Position numbers and translations under genes: made by a program
The notes under the pieces: model-generated
The model's database searches: none
What the model saw: the letters and a program-made list of their open reading frames with translations, nothing else
Told to the model about the DNA's origin: nothing
Part shown: positions 15,072-23,299 of the stretch, in pieces
Position numbering within the stretch: position 1 is the first letter of the stretch
Layout: every line of letters starts with the position of its first letter
NCBI GenBank assembly: GCA_047634655.1
Contig: JBLIHY010000002.1
Coordinates: 1-46,197, forward strand
Direction: 5' to 3'
Source of the DNA: CANLBN01 sp047634655
GTDB taxonomy: Bacteria; Pseudomonadota; Gammaproteobacteria; Pseudomonadales; Cellvibrionaceae
DNA length: 46,197 nt

Positions 15072-16046
15072 ATGAAGCTTCAGCAACTGCGATATATTTG
15101 GGAAGTTGCGCACCATGATCTGAATGTTTCTGCGACAGCGCAAAGCCTTTACACTTCACAACCTGGGATCAGCAAGCAAATTCGTCTGCTGGAGGATGAA
15201 CTGGGCGTCGAAATATTCTCCAGAAATGGCAAGCACTTGACCCGAGTTACGCCCGCGGGTGAAGTCATACTCAAGACTACCGGCGAGGTTTTACGCAAGG
15301 TAGAAAGCATTAAGCAAGTTGCTCAGGAGTTCAGCAATAATAAGAAAGGAAGCCTGTCTATAGCCACCACTCACACTCAAGCTCGCTACATCTTACCTGA
15401 TATTATTAAAAACTTTATCGAACGCTATCCAGAAGTTTCTTTACACATGCATCAGGGAACGCCCATGCAGATTTCTGAAATGGCCGCCGACGGGACAGTA
15501 GATTTTGCAATTGCCACCGAGGCGATGGAACTGTTCAGCAATTTGATTATGATGCCTTGCTACAAGTGGAACCGGGCGATTATAGTCCCCAAAAATCATC
15601 CACTTTGCCAGCCATCGGAATTAACACTGGCAGAAGTGGCCAAGTATCCAATTGTTACGTATGTCTTCGGTTTTACCGGGCGGTCTAAGTTGGATGAGGC
15701 TTTTATAAAGACCGGGCTGGTGCCGCGAATAGTTTTTACAGCCACTGATGCCGACGTTATTAAAACCTACGTCCGCCTCGGTCTAGGCGTCGGAATTATC
15801 GCTAAAATGGCAATCGACGAGAAAGAGGATCGCGATTTGGTGACTCTGGACGCCAGTCATTTGTTTGATTGCAGTATCACCAAAATTGGTTTTCGACGGG
15901 GAACTTTCATCCGCGGTTATATGTACGATTTCATTGAAAGCTTCGCTGCCCATCTCAAACCCCAGGTGGTACAACAAGCTTATGCGAGCCACTCTAAATT
16001 GGAGTTGGAAGATTTATTTAAAGATCTGGAGTTACCGGGGTACTAG
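15072..16046 (+). CDS. cysB: CysB, LysR-type regulator of sulfur assimilation
   Basis: 324 residues, the same length as E. coli CysB, and very close throughout. The N-terminal winged helix-turn-helix runs 1-60 ('LYTSQPGISKQIRLLEDELG'). The effector domain has 'ATTHTQARYILPDIIKNFIE', 'LHMHQGTPMQISEMA', 'TYVFGFTGRSKLDEAF' and 'FTATDADVIKTYVRLGLGVG', which form the N-acetylserine/sulfate pocket. It activates cysteine biosynthesis genes under sulfur limitation. GAGAGAGG lies just before the ATG. It is divergent from a TauE-type exporter. Cbl is the only close alternative, and length and position favour CysB. Confidence 0.95.
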   Translation: MKLQQLRYIWEVAHHDLNVSATAQSLYTSQPGISKQIRLLEDELGVEIFSRNGKHLTRVTPAGEVILKTTGEVLRKVESIKQVAQEFSNNKKGSLSIATTHTQARYILPDIIKNFIERYPEVSLHMHQGTPMQISEMAADGTVDFAIATEAMELFSNLIMMPCYKWNRAIIVPKNHPLCQPSELTLAEVAKYPIVTYVFGFTGRSKLDEAFIKTGLVPRIVFTATDADVIKTYVRLGLGVGIIAKMAIDEKEDRDLVTLDASHLFDCSITKIGFRRGTFIRGYMYDFIESFAAHLKPQVVQQAYASHSKLELEDLFKDLELPGY

Positions 16047-16165
16047 CGGGCAACATCTACCTTTTCCTTGAGTATTTTTTCACTGTCCCCGAGCTGAAAT
16101 ACGGCTCTCTGACACATTATCACCGGAACTAAAAAAACTATCCCGGTAATATTACCGTCAGCGGA

Positions 16166-17059
16166 TCAACGATCGTTGTTTTCCAGAAAATCGTTATCTT
16201 CAAAACGATCGCTATTTTTCAGTTGCGATTTCAGACCATCGGAGACTTGTTGCCAACAATGATGTGCACACGCTTTGCGTGTCTCAAAGGACTCCGGAGT
16301 TACCAGTTTGTGAAATACAAGCTGGGCACGGCTATTTTTCAAGCCGAGTGCACGGAAAAAGTGGCTGACAAATGGCATGTCGTCATACCACGCGTAAACA
16401 TCGCGAACCTGTCTCGACATAGGGCGATCTTGGTAGTGCGTATAGGCGATAGTGACTGGCTGAATCTGTACGTCGACTCCGATATTTTCTACCGCCTGGA
16501 ACAGACCGGACTTGAACCGGGCCACGTGTTCTCCTTCTGTCGTTGTTCCCTCTGGGAATAAAATCAAATTTCCCCGGCGGCGAAAGTGATTGGACATAAC
16601 ATCCAGTTGACCGCGGATTTTACGGCTATTCCGCTCAAAAAATAAGGTATTCTGAAATTTTGCTAGGCTTCCGAGAATAGGCCATTTAGCCACTTCGGAT
16701 TTAGCGATAAAACATCCCGGTATAACGCTGCCCAATACAAAAATATCCAAATAGGAAATGTGGTTAATCACAAACAGTGTGGGTCTTTCCACGGATACAC
16801 GGCCGGTGATCGAGCGCCGTATGGAAAAAATTCGGCAACAGACTCGGTGAAAAATGAGCGTGGCGGCGCCTAAGTATTTCGGTAACAGCAGGCGCAGGGT
16901 CACCCAAACAATAGCAATCATAAAAACGGTCCAGATAATCAGGCAGCTCGTGGAGAAGACCGTTCTAATAATATTGAAGGAAGGCACCGAGCTTGACTCG
17001 CTTGCAAGGCTCTCCTGAAGATCTGTTACTGCAATCGTCTCAAGCTTTTCTTTAGGCAC
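16166..17059 (-). CDS. olsA: OlsA-like 1-acyltransferase (PlsC family)
   Basis: Membrane-bound O-acyltransferase with an N-terminal membrane helix (about 33-60), NHISYLD at 99-105 (the NHx4D catalytic motif) and 'ILFPEGTTTEG' near 166-176 (acceptor site). In ornithine-lipid synthesis OlsA esterifies lyso-ornithine lipid with a second acyl chain. PlsC itself would be an alternative, but the gene directly follows an OlsB-like N-acyltransferase and overlaps it by 8 nt, starting at GTG 17059. That pairing makes OlsA the better call. The protein is slightly long (297 residues) with an extended serine-rich N-terminus and an acidic C-terminal tail. It is the last gene of a four-gene operon. Confidence 0.75.
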   Translation of the reverse strand: MPKEKLETIAVTDLQESLASESSSVPSFNIIRTVFSTSCLIIWTVFMIAIVWVTLRLLLPKYLGAATLIFHRVCCRIFSIRRSITGRVSVERPTLFVINHISYLDIFVLGSVIPGCFIAKSEVAKWPILGSLAKFQNTLFFERNSRKIRGQLDVMSNHFRRRGNLILFPEGTTTEGEHVARFKSGLFQAVENIGVDVQIQPVTIAYTHYQDRPMSRQVRDVYAWYDDMPFVSHFFRALGLKNSRAQLVFHKLVTPESFETRKACAHHCWQQVSDGLKSQLKNSDRFEDNDFLENNDR

Positions 17060-17897
17060 GCATCACCAGCTTAGGATTTATTTGCAGCATATTTTTAGTC
17101 TCAACATAGATAGCAATGTCGGTGGTGTTAAAAACCTTGTCAATAATCGCCGCATCGCTGATTTTGGCGCCTAATTTAAGATAACCGCGCAGTAAAGTAG
17201 GAATGGCCTTTCTAGGCTCTTGTACGGAGGTGTTGGGCTCAAATAGCGTATTCAGATCAATGTAGTCAGCGGTTTTCGGCGTCGGGCGAAGGGATTCCGG
17301 CGCCAGGTGGTATTGGTAGAGATAGCTTAGTATTGGCCGGTAAGCGTTAACATCTGTGCCAGCAAAGCTGGCGCTGCCACACATGACATCAATATAATTA
17401 TCCTGTAAAAAAGTCATGGCGTACTTCCAAATCATCATTAATATGACGCCACTCCGCCCCGTTGAATCGATACAGAAGCGGCTGAGTTCTACTGACCGTG
17501 GGTAAAAACGACGCAATTTAACCAGATCGAAGGTTTCTTCCGTGTAGAAATCTTGGCTTGGCTTCAGATATTGGTTAAAAAATAAACGTAGCGTACCGAC
17601 AACTTTTTGCTGAGCATTCTCGTCAGTATCAAGCACCACTATATGAAAGCCGCGTTCATCCCATTCATCCATGTCGCGTTTGGCGGCAGCTTTTTCAGCG
17701 GAAGGACGGCCATCGTTCTCCAGATAAAAAACGCGATAACGCAAAGTCTGCGCCGCAATGATTTCTTGCACTGTTTTTGCAAAGCGAACTTGATAGCGCC
17801 CCGCGTGGATTGTCGACGGTGTTTTTAAGTCCTCCAAAAAAGCGAAGCGGTCGAAGTCTGGCGACGAGGTATTAACGCTTTTTTCTAAAGTTACCAT
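17052..17897 (-). CDS. olsB: OlsB-like N-acyltransferase (hemolysin-like GNAT)
   Basis: 281-residue acyl-ACP dependent N-acyltransferase of the OlsB/hemolysin-like GNAT class. Family features: 'ETLRYRVFYLE'-type stretch ('AAQTLRYRVFYLENDG'), 'VVGTLRLFF', 'RSVELSRFCIDSTGRSGVI' with the conserved ELSRxxI, and 'DVMCGSASFAGTD'. OlsB joins a 3-hydroxyacyl chain to the alpha-amino group of ornithine, the first step to phosphate-free membrane lipids. The amino acid used here could be another one. It begins 1 nt after the ATP-grasp stop and overlaps olsA by 8 nt. Confidence 0.75.
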   Translation of the reverse strand: MVTLEKSVNTSSPDFDRFAFLEDLKTPSTIHAGRYQVRFAKTVQEIIAAQTLRYRVFYLENDGRPSAEKAAAKRDMDEWDERGFHIVVLDTDENAQQKVVGTLRLFFNQYLKPSQDFYTEETFDLVKLRRFYPRSVELSRFCIDSTGRSGVILMMIWKYAMTFLQDNYIDVMCGSASFAGTDVNAYRPILSYLYQYHLAPESLRPTPKTADYIDLNTLFEPNTSVQEPRKAIPTLLRGYLKLGAKISDAAIIDKVFNTTDIAIYVETKNMLQINPKLVMRA

Positions 17898-17898
17898 T

Positions 17899-18963
17899 TT
17901 AAACTTTTAACTCCCGATTCATCTTCCGGACTTTACCGAGCAACTGTGTAATAGACATACCGCAGTGTCCCCGAAATATATTTTGTTTGCCGATTTCAAA
18001 CGCCAGCCGCCACTGTAAGAACAGCGTGCGGTAAGCGCTGAGCAAACTGTTTTTAGGATCGTAAATATTGCTGGATTCAGAGGTAACGCCGTTCAACTCA
18101 ATAATTTTAAACTGGCCTTTTTGCAAGGATTCGATGTCCGCTGCGCGAATATCGTAACGGCCAAAAAAGAAACCGGGTAAAGTTTGACTAACATCGTCCA
18201 GAGTTCGCTCGATAAGCTGACTACGGTAGGATTCGCCATCGAGAAAAAGTGACCCTCGGCAATGATTGCCGAGACGCACCACCTCGGCGGTTTCGCCCAG
18301 CGCTGGAATCCAGTTCAGGCGTTTTTGGTGTTGGTGCAACAGGAAATGCGCCATGTAGTGCAAACGCGGGTGATCGAGAATCAACTTCTCCAGAGAATCA
18401 ACGCCATTTCCGGTGACACTGGGAAAGCATTTATGAGTTAGCGAAAGAATATGGCCTCGGGACTCGGAGGGCATTCGATAATAAAACAAGCCAAATTCAA
18501 CGCCGGCAACATATTCCTGGAGGATCGTATCAAGACGAGCCGACGAAAAATAAGCTCGAAGTTGGCGCTCGTTGTCAATGATAGACACATCGACGCCGCG
18601 CTGCCCGACATCCGGTTTGAGCACGATAGGAAATGACAGATGGTGAGCTTGCATAAAAGATTGGCACTGGGAGATCTGCTCCTGTCGAGCTTGATTGACA
18701 TCGACGATACAGGTTTTTGCAACTCGCTGCGGACACGTGGATTGTAATTGATGCAAGGTTTCACTTTTGCGTTCACCGACAAAGCCGCTACCGTCCATGC
18801 CCGGGTTCACAGCGGTAAATTTCAGCCCGCCATAGCGAATGGTCAATCCGACAATATAAACAACGACCGGGATATAAAACAACCATGCCGGCCAAAACTC
18901 CCATCGTGACATCCGTTTAAGGCGGGACATCAACAAACGCCGCCGTCGATAACCAAGCATCAT
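17899..18963 (-). CDS. Membrane-anchored ATP-grasp ligase of unknown substrate
   Basis: 354 residues. A basic N-terminus is followed by one membrane helix (about 25-43, 'WPAWLFYIPVVVYIVGL') and 'FTAVNPGMDGSGFVGERKSE', a phrase typical of a D-Ala-D-Ala-ligase-like family. The ATP-grasp fold then shows 'PIVLKPDVGQRGVDVSI' (ATP-binding lysine and glycine loop), 'ILQEYVAGVEFGLFYYR' and the metal-binding 'FKIIELNGVTSESSN'. Such enzymes join a carboxylate to an amine with ATP. Sitting between a DinB-like protein and olsBA, with 1-4 nt junctions, it may add an amino acid to the lipid head group or supply an unusual head group; this is inference. The ATG overlaps the upstream stop by 4 nt. Confidence 0.75.
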   Translation of the reverse strand: MMLGYRRRRLLMSRLKRMSRWEFWPAWLFYIPVVVYIVGLTIRYGGLKFTAVNPGMDGSGFVGERKSETLHQLQSTCPQRVAKTCIVDVNQARQEQISQCQSFMQAHHLSFPIVLKPDVGQRGVDVSIIDNERQLRAYFSSARLDTILQEYVAGVEFGLFYYRMPSESRGHILSLTHKCFPSVTGNGVDSLEKLILDHPRLHYMAHFLLHQHQKRLNWIPALGETAEVVRLGNHCRGSLFLDGESYRSQLIERTLDDVSQTLPGFFFGRYDIRAADIESLQKGQFKIIELNGVTSESSNIYDPKNSLLSAYRTLFLQWRLAFEIGKQNIFRGHCGMSITQLLGKVRKMNRELKV

Positions 18964-19511
18964 GCAGACTCTTTAATGGCTTCTTCGTGAACAATTGTGG
19001 ATGGAGCCATCCCAAAATGGGGATCGACCGATTTTCCTAAAAAGCGCAGCATAGCTGCCATCAGCGCATAGTGATGAACGCTGTGACCTTGAAGAAACTG
19101 CAATTCGCGCCCCAGCGAGGACAGGGTAACTTTGCTCTGTGGCGAGGCCAAGTCATAGCACATGACGACGTTGAGTGGATGCTCTGCCGAGTGGCTCTGC
19201 TTTAGCGTTTCGAGAAAAGCGGACACATGCTCCATCACTGTGTACGCGTGATTTCTGTCCGTTTCCAACTGGCCGTCTCGCTGCCGTCGATCGTAATTAA
19301 TAGTGCCCTTTTGAACATCTCGCTGAAAGCAAAGGTAATGATCCAAAATATGGCGCAGATGCTTTCCCACTGAAGAATCAAAGTAAGGCCGACAAATTTG
19401 GCTAAATTCACCATGCGTCAGTGAATTCAACATTTGGCAAGCGGCTTTTAAGTTACTGATATTGCTGTTAATCAAACTATTTAAATGTGAATCGCTCAAA
19501 CGTGACTCCAT
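18960..19511 (-). CDS. DinB-like four-helix protein heading the lipid operon
   Basis: 183 residues predicted mainly helical. Histidines are placed as in DinB/YfiT-type metal sites: H51, H54 and H58 in 'GKHLRHILDHYLCF', and H143, H146, H147 in 'QGHSVHHYALMAAML'. Members of this superfamily include thiol-dependent transferases (bacillithiol or mycothiol enzymes) and many proteins of unknown function; here no substrate can be named. It is the first gene of the operon and its stop overlaps the ATP-grasp start (ATGA). The consistent coupling suggests it acts in the same pathway, for example on head-group supply. Confidence 0.65.
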   Translation of the reverse strand: MESRLSDSHLNSLINSNISNLKAACQMLNSLTHGEFSQICRPYFDSSVGKHLRHILDHYLCFQRDVQKGTINYDRRQRDGQLETDRNHAYTVMEHVSAFLETLKQSHSAEHPLNVVMCYDLASPQSKVTLSSLGRELQFLQGHSVHHYALMAAMLRFLGKSVDPHFGMAPSTIVHEEAIKESA

Positions 19512-20021
19512 AAATTTTTGCCGATGGTCTTTGCGAACTTAGACCACTGCGAAAAATAGACATTAGATTGTTAAGTAAGACCGTTAATCCCAACGGGTAC
19601 ACTAGACAAATGTGGTCTTCTCAAGGTGCCTCTGTGATCTTATAAAATTCGAGAATCTACAGGCAACGTTAGCAGACCCGAGATAACCGATTAAAGATCT
19701 CGGTTTCTTAATGTCCTAATTATAGTAATAAATCCGAGCTGGGATTGCGTCTTTTCCTGCACAATGAAGGTCTTATATTATTGCTGTGACCAAATATTGT
19801 TATGTTAATTCAGTTTTATGAAAAATTCATGACTTAGCATCTAGCAATCACTGAATTACTGACCCCATGAGATTTGGAAGGACACACCGCAGCAATTCAT
19901 CGGCTCATCAGTTGCTAAGCTGGCTAGACAAACCGACAATGAACTATCAAATTGAAGTGCTCTCTTTGCCGGATTTGCGCCTCTCAAACGTCGACTTGGC
20001 TCTCTCTTAGCAGCTTGCGCT

Positions 20022-20062
20022 GTGTTAAAGAATCTCTGATCAATTCAGAGATTCTTTAACAC
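20022..20062. repeat. 18-bp perfect hairpin, relative of the repeats flanking bioD
   Basis: Arms GTGTTAAAGAATCTCTGA (20022-20039) and TCAGAGATTCTTTAACAC (20045-20062) are perfectly complementary around TCAAT. No U-tract follows, so it is not a simple terminator. The core AATTCAGAGAT recurs in the repeats at 28416-28433 and 29630-29647, suggesting a small dispersed element or IS-end relic at both ends of the biotin region. Confidence 0.6.
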
Positions 20063-20112
20063 TTGGACACACTAAGATATCTGTCTATAGATTGCGATTT
20101 ACTTATGATAAG

Positions 20113-20140
20113 TTGACAGCGGTCACCGGCTTGGTACGAT
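20113..20140 (+). promoter_or_regulatory. Probable sigma-70 promoter of the bio operon
   Basis: TTGACA (20113-20118) and TACGAT (20135-20140) are 16 bp apart, 70 bp upstream of bioB. I see no clear BirA operator of the TTGTTAACC-N15-GGTTTACAA type, so biotin control is not shown. Confidence 0.5.
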
Positions 20141-20209
20141 GCGTCGTTCTGCGCTTTTGAACCTCAGTCTAAAAAGGTCTCAGCCACCTAAACTTATCAA
20201 GGAACCAAC

Positions 20210-21280
20210 ATGTCCCAGCAGTCTTTGCTATCAGAGAACGCGCGCCACGATTGGCAGCGAGAAGAAGTTGAAGCATTACTCGCTCTGCCATACAACGATC
20301 TACTGTTTAAGGCGCATACGGTCCACCGTCAATATTTTAATCCCAATCAAGTTCAGGTAAGCACACTCTGCTCTATTAAAACCGGGGCATGTCCCGAAGA
20401 TTGCAAGTACTGTCCGCAGAGCGCTCACTACACCACTGATCTTGAAAAAGAAAAGCTCATGCAAGTAACCCATGTGATTGACGAGGCCCACAAGGCCAAG
20501 GCCAGTGGCGCCACGCGCTTCTGCATGGGCGCTGCTTGGCGATCGCCACACATGCGCGATATGCCTATCGTTCTGGAAATGGTCAAAGCGGTAAAGTCTC
20601 TAAATCTGGAAACCTGCATGACACTGGGCATGTTATCGTCGGAGCAATCCGCACAGTTGGCTGAGGCGGGCCTCGACTACTACAACCACAATCTCGACAC
20701 TTCTCCAGAATACTATGGCGAGGTCATTACCACTCGCAGCTATCAAGATCGCTTGGATACCTTGAGCAACGTGCGCAAGTCAGGGATGAAAGTGTGTTGT
20801 GGCGACATTGTCGGCATGGGCGAGAGCGAACGTGACCGTGTTGGTTTATTAATACAGTTAGCCAATTTGCCGGTTCATCCAGAATCGGTGCCTATTAATA
20901 TGCTGGTGCGGGTAGACGGCACTCCTTTTTCCGATCTCGACGATCTCGATCCCTTCGACTTTATTCGCACCATTGCCGCGGCGCGCATCATGATGCCGCA
21001 ATCCCATGTGCGTTTATCTGCCGGTCGAGAAGAGATGAACGAACAGACCCAGGCTATGGGTTTTTTCGCCGGTGCCAACTCTATTTTCTACGGTGAAAAA
21101 CTACTCACCACCGCCAACCCAGAAGCCAGCCAGGACCAGAAACTCTTCAAAAAACTGGGCATTACTCCAGAGCCCTACGAGGCGGTTGTCGAGCGTCGAC
21201 AGAACAAGGTGGTAAAACACTATCAACCCGGCGGCCAACCGGCGTCAGCTGCTGGCCAATTTTACGACGCTGCCAATTGA
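20210..21280 (+). CDS. bioB: Biotin synthase
   Basis: Radical SAM enzyme that inserts sulfur into dethiobiotin. The [4Fe-4S]/SAM cysteines are C61, C65 and C68 in 'TGACPEDCKYCPQSAHY'. Other family stretches are 'RFCMGAAWRSPHMRDMP', 'LDYYNHNLDTSPEYY', 'CCGDIVGMGE' and 'RLSAGREEMN', covering the [2Fe-2S] ligands and the AdoMet pocket. 356 residues is normal. AAGGA lies 8 nt before the ATG. It leads the operon bioB-bioF-bioH-bioC; bioA and birA are not in the window. Confidence 0.98.
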   Translation: MSQQSLLSENARHDWQREEVEALLALPYNDLLFKAHTVHRQYFNPNQVQVSTLCSIKTGACPEDCKYCPQSAHYTTDLEKEKLMQVTHVIDEAHKAKASGATRFCMGAAWRSPHMRDMPIVLEMVKAVKSLNLETCMTLGMLSSEQSAQLAEAGLDYYNHNLDTSPEYYGEVITTRSYQDRLDTLSNVRKSGMKVCCGDIVGMGESERDRVGLLIQLANLPVHPESVPINMLVRVDGTPFSDLDDLDPFDFIRTIAAARIMMPQSHVRLSAGREEMNEQTQAMGFFAGANSIFYGEKLLTTANPEASQDQKLFKKLGITPEPYEAVVERRQNKVVKHYQPGGQPASAAGQFYDAAN

Positions 21281-21296
21281 TAACCCAACTATACGC

Positions 21297-22472
21297 ATGC
21301 TCGAGGATTCGCTAAAACCAGCATTGCAACAGCGACGGGATCAATCGCGCTACCGTCAGCATTTCTGTATAGAGACCCCGCAGCAAACCCATCTGCGTAT
21401 CGATGGCCAATCTTATCTCGCCTTCTGTAGCAATGACTATCTGGGCCTGGCCAACCACCCAGAAGTGGTGTCGGCCATGCAGCGAGCGGCAGCGGATTTT
21501 GGCGTTGGCAGTGGTGCCTCTCACTTAGTTTGTGGCCACAGTCACTACCATCGGAAATTAGAGGAAGCGCTGGCGACATTTACCGGTCGCGCGCGCGCAT
21601 TATTATTTTCTTCCGGCTACATGGCCAACCTGGGAGTGATATCGGCGCTAACTGATCGAGGCGATTCTATCTTCGAGGATCGCCTCAACCACGCTTCGTT
21701 AATCGATGCGGCTCAGCTCAGTCGAGCGCAATTCAAACGCTTCCATCACGGCGACTGTCAGCACTTGCAACAACAACTGGAGACTGTGTCAAAGGGCCGG
21801 AAACTGGTTGTCGTCGACGGCGTTTTCAGCATGGATGGCGATCTGGCTCCACTGCCCGAGTTGGCGGCTCTGTGTCGTGAACAAGGAGCCTGGCTAATGG
21901 TGGATGACGCCCACGGTTTCGGTGTGCTGGGCGAGAGTGGTGGTGGCTGTGCTCAGCACTTCGCATTGGCATCGTCGGATTTACCGATTCTGGTCGGAAC
22001 TCTGGGTAAGTCTTTTGGCACGTTTGGCGCATTTGTAGCGGGTTCAGAGCTACTGATTGAATCGCTTATCCAGTTTTCCCGCACGTACATCTACACGACA
22101 GCGCTGCCACCAGCAGTGGCGGCAGCGAGCCTCGCCAGCCTGCAATTGATACAAAATAAACCCGAACTGCGCCGACAACTTCAAGATCGTATTCAGCAGT
22201 TTCGCAGCGGTGCTACTGCCCTGGGCCTCCCTTTGATGCCTTCCCTCACAGCGATTCAGCCGCTGGTACTCGGGCAAGATGCACTAGTCGTTAAAGTCGC
22301 GGAACAGTTGCGCCAGCAAAATATATTAATCACCGCTATTCGTCCGCCCACAGTTCCGGAGGGGACTGCTCGTTTACGCATCACGCTGTGCGCCACGCAC
22401 ACTCGCGAAGATATCGAGCATCTACTGGAAAGCCTCGACCGCACTCTCCCAGCCGAATGCCGCGAACAATGA
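21297..22472 (+). CDS. bioF: 8-amino-7-oxononanoate synthase
   Basis: PLP-dependent alpha-oxoamine synthase that condenses pimeloyl-ACP with alanine. Lys238 in 'LVGTLGKSFG' carries the cofactor; 'VDDAHGFGVLG' (203-211) binds the PLP ring, and 'FCSNDYLGLANHP' plus 'GSGASHLVCGHSHYHRKLE' (quoted in full, 19) line the active site. 391 residues matches the family. Sixteen bp separate it from bioB, and its stop overlaps the bioH start by 4 nt. No strong ribosome binding site is seen before the ATG at 21297. Confidence 0.97.
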   Translation: MLEDSLKPALQQRRDQSRYRQHFCIETPQQTHLRIDGQSYLAFCSNDYLGLANHPEVVSAMQRAAADFGVGSGASHLVCGHSHYHRKLEEALATFTGRARALLFSSGYMANLGVISALTDRGDSIFEDRLNHASLIDAAQLSRAQFKRFHHGDCQHLQQQLETVSKGRKLVVVDGVFSMDGDLAPLPELAALCREQGAWLMVDDAHGFGVLGESGGGCAQHFALASSDLPILVGTLGKSFGTFGAFVAGSELLIESLIQFSRTYIYTTALPPAVAAASLASLQLIQNKPELRRQLQDRIQQFRSGATALGLPLMPSLTAIQPLVLGQDALVVKVAEQLRQQNILITAIRPPTVPEGTARLRITLCATHTREDIEHLLESLDRTLPAECREQ

Positions 22473-23299
22473 TTGACTACCGGAAAACACCAGGCGAGCC
22501 TGGCAACTTACCGATAGTACTGTTTTGCGGTTGGGGTTTGGATGAATCGGTTTGGCAGCCGCTCACGCGTAAACTGAGATCACTCCACTCGGAAGTATTT
22601 ACTGTTGACTACGATTTAGGTTCGAACGACCACGGTACAGATATCGACGTTATTATGGCGGCCCTGGCCGATGTCCTGCCAGAGCGAAGCATAGTTTGTG
22701 GTTGGTCTTTAGGGGGAATGCTCGCCACGCGGTTTGCCGCTACGCACCCCAATCGGGTGAAAGGTTTGATAACACTGGCGAGCAATGCTTGTTTTGTTTC
22801 TCGCGATGAATGGCCGACGGCAATGAATGCCGATATTTTCCAGAATTTTTATCAGAGAATGGTCCGCGATCGAGGCCGAGGCCTACAGCGCTTCTGCCAG
22901 TTAATTAGTCGCGGCGATGAACAGGCCGATCGGCAACTTCGCTGGCTACAGGAGCGGACTAGTAATCGCCATCATTCAGTATTACTGACAGGCTTGGAGC
23001 TATTGGCCAAGTTAGATAATCGCCCAGCATTATCGCAACTCGAATGCCCTGCTCTTCATCTTTTAGGTGCTGAAGATATTCTGGTGCCGCGCGAGGCCGC
23101 CCAGGCACTATCCGAGATCGTGTCTGATTGCGTTAGCGTGCAAGTCATCGACCATAGAGGCCATTTGCTACACTATCCAGAGAAGAAAAGGCCAGAGAAA
23201 AGCACGCCAGAAAACAGTCTGTTAGAGGACAATGTGCCGGAGAATGACCTAGCTGCCCATATCGAGCGCTTTTTAGCGAAGCAATTGCATGACCAATAA
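22469..23299 (+). CDS. bioH: Pimeloyl-ACP methyl ester carboxylesterase BioH
   Basis: Alpha/beta hydrolase that releases pimeloyl-ACP from its methyl ester, ending the disguised fatty-acid cycle. Catalytic triad: Ser80 in 'CGWSLGG', Asp203 in 'LLGAEDILVP', His232 in 'DHRGHLLHYP'. The open frame extends upstream to 22388, but the ATG at 22469 gives the family start (MIDYRKTPGE, then 'IVLFCGWGLDESVWQPL') and overlaps the bioF stop by 4 nt. At 276 residues it is somewhat longer than E. coli BioH (256); an acidic insert 'PEKSTPENSLLEDNVPEN' lies near the C-terminus. It overlaps bioC by 11 nt. Confidence 0.93.
   Translation: MIDYRKTPGEPGNLPIVLFCGWGLDESVWQPLTRKLRSLHSEVFTVDYDLGSNDHGTDIDVIMAALADVLPERSIVCGWSLGGMLATRFAATHPNRVKGLITLASNACFVSRDEWPTAMNADIFQNFYQRMVRDRGRGLQRFCQLISRGDEQADRQLRWLQERTSNRHHSVLLTGLELLAKLDNRPALSQLECPALHLLGAEDILVPREAAQALSEIVSDCVSVQVIDHRGHLLHYPEKKRPEKSTPENSLLEDNVPENDLAAHIERFLAKQLHDQ

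Larger units (their letters stand above)
19512..20209. other. Intergenic region between the lipid operon and bioB
   Basis: No gene is visible. It holds a long perfect hairpin at 20022-20062 and the bioB promoter at 20113-20140. The 500 bp before these are AT-rich, with no frame or repeat I can support; the promoter of the divergent lipid operon must be near 19512-19620. Confidence 0.5.

Noticed and set aside
16145..16158. CGGTAATATTACCG palindrome between cysB and olsA as a terminator
   Set aside because: No U-tract and no loop; it may be chance.
20100..20209. Riboswitch or BirA operator before bioB
   Set aside because: No BirA-type dyad and no known biotin riboswitch; only a promoter can be supported.
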